A stretch of DNA of 54,379 nt from a virus, in the IMG/VR virus record IMGVR_UViG_3300009551_000054, positions 1-54,379 of that record; one strand, written 5' to 3'. The notes under the pieces are model-generated. The model saw only the letters and a program-made list of their open reading frames with translations, ran no database searches and had not been told where the DNA came from. The number at the start of each line of letters is the position of its first letter. The stretch's first letter is position 1. The position numbers and the translations under genes are program-made. Shown here piece by piece: positions 49,270-54,379 of the stretch.

Positions 49270-49295
49270 CGTGGTCCCGATACTTTCTGTATCGT
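49267..49295 (+). promoter_or_regulatory. Rightward early promoter (pR-like)
   Basis: TTGCGT (49267-49272), 17-base spacer, TATCGT (49290-49295). The expected start is within a base or two of the ATG at 49303, so the first message could be leaderless; no ribosome site is present. Confidence 0.55.
49278..49294. promoter_or_regulatory. Repressor operator OR-b
   Basis: CGATAC-TTTCT-GTATCG, the only perfectly symmetric site of the four, so probably the tightest. It covers the spacer and -10 box of the rightward promoter; centre 25 bp from OR-a. Confidence 0.8.
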
Positions 49296-49302
49296 AAACG
49301 CC

Positions 49303-49551
49303 ATGCTGACCAAACCCCAGACATTCGACGAACTGCTGGCGCTCTGGGCGACGCCCAAGGCGCTGAGTGAGGAGGCCGGGCTTCCATACGTCTCCGCGCA
49401 GATGATGAAGCACCGCAAATCGATTGGCTCAGCGCATTGGCAGTCCTTGATCGACTGCCTTGCCGGGAAGGGGATTGAACTCACGCTCGAGGACTTCGCC
49501 AGGATGCAAATCCGTCGGCAGTCCGAGCGCCGCCAGCGGGTGGCAGCGTGA
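49303..49551 (+). CDS. Cro-like small regulator
   Basis: 82 residues from the ATG at 49303. The helical core TFDELLALWATPKALSEEAG then LPYVSAQMMKHRKSIGSAHW resembles Cro-type HTH proteins that read helix-turn-helix sites with a short recognition helix. First gene of the rightward operon, divergent from the repressor, so the lambda cro place. The longer frame to 49129 runs over the repressor and operators and is not kept. Confidence 0.75.
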   Translation: MLTKPQTFDELLALWATPKALSEEAGLPYVSAQMMKHRKSIGSAHWQSLIDCLAGKGIELTLEDFARMQIRRQSERRQRVAA

Positions 49552-50147
49552 ACAAGCTGAGGAATGTCTATTTCGCCCGCTGCTTGACGCCATTCGGAAC
49601 TCCGCTGGGAGCGATCAAGATTGGCTGCTCGTACGGCCACGAGCTGCGGCTGAAGAACATAGCATCTAACCAACCGTACAGCCTGGAGCTTATCGGCGTG
49701 GTTCCGGGCCAGATGATCACCGAGGCCATGTGCCACATTTACCTTAAGCGTCACCGGATTGCTGGAGAGTTTTTCTATGAAAACCCGGTAGTGATGTCGT
49801 TCGTGGATAGCGCCGTCGAGCGCGGGCGTGCTTTCTTTTTTATCGACGAGGCGGGCACTTCCGACTACTTGCCGAGCCCCGCGCTTGAGGCGTTTATGAA
49901 TTATCACGGGATCACCGTTGATGATGTATGCGCCTTTCTAGAGCGCGATCCGGCGGCTTACCGTGGGAAGCTTAATGAGCTTAAAAATCGGCGGTTTATA
50001 GCCGCTGCGCTGATCGTCGCACAGAGAGCCGACGGGCCCGGCGGCCGGTTCGTTTCTTGGCCGAATGACTGCGTCCTTGGGCTGATCGGCCAGCAACACC
50101 GCAACGTGAAGCAGCTGCCGGCGCCTTCGATGAAGGAGGCAGCATGA
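49548..50147 (+). CDS. GIY-YIG / T5orf172-like protein, second
   Basis: 199 residues, GTG start overlapping the Cro-like stop. VYFARCLTPFGTPLGAIKIG (a YxxxR/KIG-type core), then ELRLKNIASNQPYSLELIGV and a conserved-looking AGEFFYENP fit this nuclease-like fold. The C-terminal half is different and helical. Sharing this fold with 36739-37317 suggests two separately acquired members. Confidence 0.7.
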   Translation: MNKLRNVYFARCLTPFGTPLGAIKIGCSYGHELRLKNIASNQPYSLELIGVVPGQMITEAMCHIYLKRHRIAGEFFYENPVVMSFVDSAVERGRAFFFIDEAGTSDYLPSPALEAFMNYHGITVDDVCAFLERDPAAYRGKLNELKNRRFIAAALIVAQRADGPGGRFVSWPNDCVLGLIGQQHRNVKQLPAPSMKEAA

Positions 50148-50266
50148 CCCGCGCTCTCGGCTACCTCATTGCGGCTGCGTTTGCTGGCGTCTTCATTGTC
50201 GGCGTCGCCTATTTCACTGCCAACATGGTTTCGATGGCCTTGCTATCTCAGGCGCTCGGCAAATGA
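50144..50266 (+). CDS. Single-span membrane peptide, 40 aa
   Basis: ATGA overlap with the previous gene and ATGA overlap with the next. Hydrophobic helix LIAAAFAGVFIVGVAYFTAN. Small early membrane proteins of phages often block superinfection, but this is only a possibility. Confidence 0.65.
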   Translation: MTRALGYLIAAAFAGVFIVGVAYFTANMVSMALLSQALGK

Positions 50267-50556
50267 GCGCGTTCCGGGTTGGGCAGAAGGTCGTGTGCGT
50301 GGATGCGTCCGCGAACCCTATGATCACGAACCGTCCGCCCTTCACAGAAGGTGCGGTTTACTCGGTCGCGGCAGTTTACACCTCTCTGCTCGGCAACCTC
50401 ATACTCGACATTGCCGACGTAGCAAAAGGCGGCGGCTGGTATGCGCGCCGGTTCAGGCCGGTTGCCTACCGACCACAATCCCTCGAGCACGACGTAGAGG
50501 CCTTCCGCAAGATAGCTGCTCATCTCCCGGCTCCCGAAAAGGAGTCGGCGGAATGA
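50263..50556 (+). CDS. Conserved small phage protein, SH3-like, 97 aa
   Basis: Starts FRVGQKVVCVDASANP, with EGAVYSVAAVYTSLL and YARRFRPV further on. This pattern is widely conserved among phages of Alphaproteobacteria and resembles an SH3-like barrel. Function unknown. Confidence 0.78.
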   Translation: MSAFRVGQKVVCVDASANPMITNRPPFTEGAVYSVAAVYTSLLGNLILDIADVAKGGGWYARRFRPVAYRPQSLEHDVEAFRKIAAHLPAPEKESAE

Positions 50557-50891
50557 TTGTCATTGGCGGCAAAGCGTGGACGCACCCCGAGCGCGGGGGC
50601 AGCGCTCGCTGTTGGACGGATGCGTCCGCGTTTCACCGTCGGCGGTCGGACAATCCACTGATCGCCGCTTCTCGATTTCTTCCTTCCCGGCGCCGCGTCG
50701 TTGTTGACGCTTCCACGCGGCAGTTGACCTCCCTCAACGCCGGGCAACTCGGCGTCGGCTTCGGCCGGCGTCGTTTTCTCTCCCTCGGGCGCGCCATTTC
50801 CGGCTGCTGCCAGCGTCTTTCCCATGTCGCGCATCATGTCCTGCAAGACTCGTCCGATGCTCGTCATTTCGTTCCGTCGTTCGCCGCTCAT
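50520..50891 (-). CDS. Possible minus-strand gene inside the rightward operon, 123 aa
   Basis: The ATG at 50891 has AAAGGA eight bases upstream. MSGERRNEMTSIGRVLQDMM and MGKTLAAAGNGAPEGEKTTP look like protein, and the basic Pro/Ala-rich C-terminus ends like many rhizobial proteins (PRFAANDN). It overlaps the 3' end of 50263-50556. The opposing plus frame from 50553 has an excellent ribosome site but poor protein character, so strand is uncertain. Confidence 0.5.
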   Translation of the reverse strand: MSGERRNEMTSIGRVLQDMMRDMGKTLAAAGNGAPEGEKTTPAEADAELPGVEGGQLPRGSVNNDAAPGRKKSRSGDQWIVRPPTVKRGRIRPTASAAPALGVRPRFAANDNHSADSFSGAGR

Positions 50892-50916
50892 GTGTGCCGT
50901 CCTTTCGAGGAACACC

Positions 50917-51336
50917 ATGGAGCAAAACATGTCGGAAGTGCCCAAAGTCTCGTCGGAGTTTTCCAAAATGTCGACTGCTGAGTTCGCGCAATTCGCGATG
51001 CAGAACCGTCTCGCGCCGCGCTCGATGGGGCCAGTGCTCAAGGTGCGACTTCCGCACGCCGTACGAGCGCTTGCGAAGCGCAATTGGACGGCCAACAGGG
51101 TGCGCGACACTTGGTATCGAGACGCGAGGGCTTCCGAACCGACATGGGACGAAATCAGGGATTTGGAGGAGCTGACAGGGCTCCAATACGCGCGGCGGGA
51201 GCTCCATGAAGTCGACAACCTCATTCACAACGCGGATCGCCTCCTTAACGGCACCGATCCGGATTTTCACCGCCCGTTTGTTGCTGCGCTCCGCGCGCTC
51301 TTTGGCGCTCCGGATCGCTCCCGAACTGGCGACTGA
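50917..51336 (+). CDS. Hypothetical early protein, 139 aa
   Basis: ATG at 50917 with GAGGA upstream. KVRLPHAVRALAKRNWTANR, a basic helical part, and WDEIRDLEELTGLQYARREL. Possibly DNA-binding. Begins 26 bases from the divergent 50891 start. Confidence 0.7.
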   Translation: MEQNMSEVPKVSSEFSKMSTAEFAQFAMQNRLAPRSMGPVLKVRLPHAVRALAKRNWTANRVRDTWYRDARASEPTWDEIRDLEELTGLQYARRELHEVDNLIHNADRLLNGTDPDFHRPFVAALRALFGAPDRSRTGD

Positions 51337-51367
51337 ACCTCAACCCTCCGACGACTAGGGGCAGATC

Positions 51368-51661
51368 ATGGGGCTTCTACAGCGCATTTTCGGCAAAGAG
51401 CGCCGGGTGTTCAGCACCCGCGCTTCATCGCGAGAACAGGCCAAGGCGCTTCGGACGAAAGACGAAACGACAGCCGCTCTCCGAAGCTACGTGGCGAAGC
51501 GCAAAACCGCTGAGCTTATGCAGGCGAGGGGGCGGGGGTTGCTGACCAAGCACGCGGTCAGGCTGGGCTCGTCAAATCCGGATCGTCTCGCTTGGGCGAA
51601 GATCAATTTGTCTGGCGGTCCGCCGCATGATCCGCCAATCCCTCCCCACCAAGCGCGATAG
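51368..51661 (+). CDS. Small basic protein, 97 aa
   Basis: MGLLQRIFGKERRVFSTRAS followed by lysine/arginine-rich helices and a proline-rich end. Sixteen bases before the RuvC-like gene. No family recognised. Confidence 0.65.
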   Translation: MGLLQRIFGKERRVFSTRASSREQAKALRTKDETTAALRSYVAKRKTAELMQARGRGLLTKHAVRLGSSNPDRLAWAKINLSGGPPHDPPIPPHQAR

Positions 51662-51676
51662 AGCGGAGTCCCAGTA

Positions 51677-52141
51677 ATGGCTGATTGCGTTTTGGGTGTG
51701 GACCCAGGCCTGTCTGGTGCGATCTCGTTCTACTTCCCGAACGAGCCTGGGTTGATCACTGCCGAGGACGTTCCGGTTGCCGGCGGCGAGATCGATGTCG
51801 CGACGCTGGCGCGTCGTCTTGAGCAAATGCGGCCGACCGTCGCCATTGTCGAGCGGGTCGGAGCGATGCCGAAGCAGGGCGTCGCTTCGACCTTCAAGTT
51901 CGGCATGGCCTTCGGAATGGTGCGCGGCGTCATCGCCTCCTGCGGCGTTCCTATGCATCTCGTCACGCCGGCCGTGTGGAAGAAACACTATCGCCTCGAC
52001 AGCGACAAGGAAAAGGCCCGCGCGCTGGCGCTGAGGCTCTGGCCGTCGTCGGAGGCGTTCGGTCGCAAGAAAGACCACGGCAGGGCTGAGGCGGCGCTGA
52101 TCGCGCGCTACGGCGCCGAAATGATCGTGAGAGCGAAATGA
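51677..52141 (+). CDS. RuvC-like Holliday junction nuclease
   Basis: 154 residues with the RNase H-fold acidic set: Asp9 (LGVDPGLSGA), Glu59 (AIVERVGAMP) and Asp133/Glu138 (KKDHGRAEAALIARYG). It should cut branched DNA made during replication or recombination before packaging. Overlaps the GcrA gene by four bases. Confidence 0.9.
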   Translation: MADCVLGVDPGLSGAISFYFPNEPGLITAEDVPVAGGEIDVATLARRLEQMRPTVAIVERVGAMPKQGVASTFKFGMAFGMVRGVIASCGVPMHLVTPAVWKKHYRLDSDKEKARALALRLWPSSEAFGRKKDHGRAEAALIARYGAEMIVRAK

Positions 52142-52674
52142 CTCTGCCCTGGACAGATGAGCGCATCGAGACCTTGAAGCTCCGATGGCGCGAAGGTTTC
52201 AGCGCGTCCGAAATCGCTGCGGAGCTTGGCGGCTCGTCCCGCAATGCTGTGATCAGCAAAGTGCATCGGCTGAATCTACCCCGTCTGGCTCACAATCTCG
52301 AGCGCAAACGGCTCGTCGCTGCCGATCGTAAGAAGCCAGCGGTCAGCCGCATAGCGAAACACAAGCGCCGTCCGATTGGACCGCCGGCCGATCTGCCAAT
52401 CCCGCCAGTTCCGTCGGTAGGGCTTCTCTCGCTGCTGCAGTTGACCGAGCACACCTGCAAGTGGCCGATCGGTGATCCGAAGCTGGCCGGTTTTGGCTTC
52501 TGTGGGTCGGTGTCAGTTCCCGGCAAGCCGTATTGCGCTGACCATTGCAGTCAAGCGTATTCGCGAGTTTCCACGGTCGTCGGCCATATCGGGGAAAACT
52601 CACTTTCTGCGGGTCATTTCCAGCGAACCACCGCATCGTCGCTTCATGTGCAGAAGGGAACGCAAGGTGCCTAG
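52138..52674 (+). CDS. gcrA: GcrA-family cell-cycle regulator
   Basis: 178 residues. The N-terminal helix-turn-helix domain (WTDERIETLKLRWREGFSAS, EIAAELGGSSRNAVISKVHR) and the C-terminal cysteine motifs (TCKWPIGDP, GFCGSVSVPGKPYCADHC) are both present. In Caulobacter, GcrA binds RNA polymerase sigma-70 and acts at promoters with methylated GANTC. A phage copy could redirect sigma-70 transcription to phage promoters during infection. The last 40 residues are longer than in typical host copies. Confidence 0.92.
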   Translation: MTLPWTDERIETLKLRWREGFSASEIAAELGGSSRNAVISKVHRLNLPRLAHNLERKRLVAADRKKPAVSRIAKHKRRPIGPPADLPIPPVPSVGLLSLLQLTEHTCKWPIGDPKLAGFGFCGSVSVPGKPYCADHCSQAYSRVSTVVGHIGENSLSAGHFQRTTASSLHVQKGTQGA

Positions 52675-52909
52675 AAGAGCGGCGAAAGCGAGCTTGGACA
52701 TTCTGGAAGCCGGCATCGATGTCACCTCGATGGTCGGCGCTCAGCCGCTAGCCGAAGAGCGCTATCGCGAAGCGTTCGCAGTCGCGACCAGCAATCCAAC
52801 TGTACCGAATTTCAGGGCGTGTGTCGTCGCTTACGACGACCTGATCCGAATTATTGAAGGGGCAACTTATGGCACGAATCCGGAGCATCAAACCCGAGTT
52901 CTGGACTGA
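52667..52909 (+). CDS. Small hypothetical protein, 80 aa
   Basis: GTG at 52667 with AAGGG upstream (an ATG at 52646 is also in frame). Helical protein (LAEERYREAFAVATSNPTVP). It overlaps the start of the replication gene by 41 bases. Confidence 0.6.
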   Translation: MPRRAAKASLDILEAGIDVTSMVGAQPLAEERYREAFAVATSNPTVPNFRACVVAYDDLIRIIEGATYGTNPEHQTRVLD

Positions 52910-53676
52910 TAGCAAAACCGGGATTTTGTCCGAGTTTTCTAAATGTCTTTTTCTCGGGCTCTTGTCTCAAGCTGACGATTTCGGGGTGGTGGAGTGGCGC
53001 CCGATCGAATGGCGCGCGAAGATATTCCCGTACCACTCCGACACTACTACCGGAACGGTTCAAGCTGCCTTGGTGGACGAGTTATTGCCAGCGGCGCTCC
53101 TTCAAATTTTCTATCGGCAAGACGAGGATGGTCTGACCAAGCAGTACGCATTCATCAGAAATTTCGGCAAGCATCAGGTTATCAACAAGCCCAGCCTTCC
53201 GCTGCTGTTTGGCTGGAAAAAGAACGACACACCAAGGAGTTACGCAAATAGGAATGGAGATGATTTTGACGAAATCGGCGTTGCTTCCGACGGGATAACC
53301 CCAACTCCCCCTGAGGGCTCCCGGAGCACTACGGTAGTACTACCCTCTGGAGAGGAAAGGAAAGGAGAGGAAAGGAACAGTTCCGAAACTAACGTTTCGG
53401 GCGCCGAGGCGCCGGCAAGCAACGTTCATCCGATCGACGCGAAGACGGCGCTGTTTCGCGAAGGACTGACGGTCCTGTCGGAAATCACGGGCCGCAATGT
53501 CGGTAGCCTGCGATCCGAGGTCGGCAGATGGTAAGCTGACTGGCGATGATTACGCCACAGTGCTGGCTAGCATCAGGCGCGCTCGAGACCAGGGCGTGAT
53601 CGGCCCTATCGCGTGGATCGAAGCTTCGCTCAAGCCGAAAGATCCTGACGCCGCCATCTACCGCGGGGTGCTGTGA
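52869..53676 (+). CDS. Replication initiator-type protein, interrupted by a frameshift
   Basis: ATG at 52869 with AAGGGG upstream. The N-terminal part (ARIRSIKPEFWTDSKTGILS, FLGLLSQADDFGVVEWRPIE) is a winged-helix region found in phage replication proteins of the lambda O / DnaD-like kind. The frame stops at 53534 after GSLRSEVGRW. The plus-one frame then continues with KLTGDDYATVLASIRRARDQ and IGPIAWIEASLKPKDPDAAI to a stop at 53676 that overlaps the primase ATG. So the gene appears whole apart from one lost or gained base step near 53531. Product may be truncated or corrected in vivo; sequencing error is possible. Confidence 0.82.
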
Positions 53677-54379
53677 TGGCCGACATTATCGAAATCAAAC
53701 GGCTCTTGGCAGCATCGGCGCAAACGGTTGCCGAAATGCTTCTACCCGGCGGCCGGCGAGAGCAGCAGGAATGGCGAGCTGGGTCGACTGCCGGCGAAAA
53801 GGGACAATCGCTTGGCGTACACCTATCTGGACCGAAAGCGGGAATTTGGCAGGACTTCGCGACTGGCGAGGGCGGCGACCTGATCGACCTATGGTCCGTG
53901 TGCCGTGGCGTTCCCCTGGCGCAGGCCTTGGAACAGGCTCGTTCGTGGCTCGGCATTGAGCGTCCACAGGCGTATCGCCAGGACGAGCGCCAGACGTACA
54001 CGAGGCCGCCGAAGCCGAATTGCACTGCTCCTGTCGGCCGCGTGATGGACTACCTGACGCAAGACAGAAACATCCCTGCTGAGATTATCGCTCGGTACAA
54101 AATCGCGGCGTTCGGCGATCAGATCATTTTCCCGTACCTTCTACCCGACGGGACGCTGGCGCTAGCCAAGGCACGCAAGGCCGAGGCAGGCGCGTCACCG
54201 AAGCCGACCGCGGCGAATTGCGAGCCGATCCTGTTCGGCTGGCAGGCGGTGCCTGACGATGCGCGGGAGGTCGTAATTACTGAAGGCGAAATCGACGCGC
54301 TCTCGTGGGCCGCTTATGGCCGGGTGGCGATGTCGGTCCCGTTTGGGGGCGGTTCAGGCGGGAAACAAAACTGGATCGA
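53676..54379 (+). CDS. Primase-helicase, N-terminal part (continues at base 1)
   Basis: 234 residues to the window end, ATG in a TGATG overlap. The primase-type N-terminal domain is present (GIWQDFATGEGGDLIDLWSV), but the cysteine zinc site of T7 primase is absent. The TOPRIM fold begins with EVVITEGEIDALSWAAYG and MSVPFGGGSGGKQNW, and the sequence stops there. Base 1 resumes with ISTDMDKPGQEAA, the second TOPRIM motif. The final partial codon and the frame at base 1 mean that the missing piece must be 3n+1 bases long. Confidence 0.9.
   Translation, partial: MADIIEIKRLLAASAQTVAEMLLPGGRREQQEWRAGSTAGEKGQSLGVHLSGPKAGIWQDFATGEGGDLIDLWSVCRGVPLAQALEQARSWLGIERPQAYRQDERQTYTRPPKPNCTAPVGRVMDYLTQDRNIPAEIIARYKIAAFGDQIIFPYLLPDGTLALAKARKAEAGASPKPTAANCEPILFGWQAVPDDAREVVITEGEIDALSWAAYGRVAMSVPFGGGSGGKQNWI

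Noticed and set aside
50553-50981. 142-aa plus frame with a good ribosome site
   Set aside because: After the first 25 residues it is rich in Arg, Ser and His and overlaps the start of the well-supported 50917 gene.

Overview
The window looks like an almost complete genome of a temperate, P22-type short-tailed phage (podovirus) of an alphaproteobacterium, probably of the Rhizobiales. Host clues are a gene for GcrA (a cell-cycle regulator known only from Alphaproteobacteria and their phages), GC-rich coding sequence, and several small proteins of a kind common in rhizobial phages. Both window ends fall inside one primase-helicase gene: its N-terminal half ends the window at 54379 and its C-terminal half starts at base 1. 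The map is therefore best read as a circle cut in that gene, with a few tens of bases missing.

Read as a circle the layout is lambda-like. A LexA/CI-type repressor (48564-49229, minus) is flanked by two operator pairs. All four operators are 17-mers of the form CRATAC-N5-GTATYG. One pair overlaps a leftward promoter (48505-48546), the other a rightward promoter in front of a small Cro-like gene (49253-49303). The leftward operon runs from 48472 to 35896. It holds many small early genes, ERF annealing protein, YqaJ exonuclease, an HNH nuclease, an E2-like protein, a PrtN-type activator, integrase, a GIY-YIG protein and an RNA ligase. The rightward operon runs from 49303 through a RuvC-like resolvase, GcrA, a (frameshifted) replication protein and the primase-helicase, then across the window end into 1-6097. 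That last part holds an HNH nuclease, three helix-turn-helix regulators and small unknown proteins.

At 6107-6189 a candidate promoter is followed at once by an intrinsic terminator, as at the lambda late promoter. Next come five tRNA-like genes (6233-6742) and then the late genes. These are a block of small fibre/decoration genes (6851-11648) and terminase, portal, scaffold, coat, gp4-like and gp10-like proteins, ejection proteins and a tail lysozyme in P22 order (11654-28279). They are followed by a tailspike-like protein, an FkbM methyltransferase, and lysis genes (amidase, lipoprotein, holin-like proteins) up to 33227.

Between the lysis genes and the end of the leftward operon lies a likely lysogenic-conversion segment (33229-35873). 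It contains a secreted protein and a membrane protein on the minus strand, a divergent XRE regulator with a perfect 17-bp palindrome between, an RlpA-like protein and a small unknown gene. No CRISPR array, insertion sequence, reverse transcriptase or rRNA was seen. No attachment site could be defined. The longest gene-free stretches are 5183-5435 and 18273-18511, both with marked hairpins.
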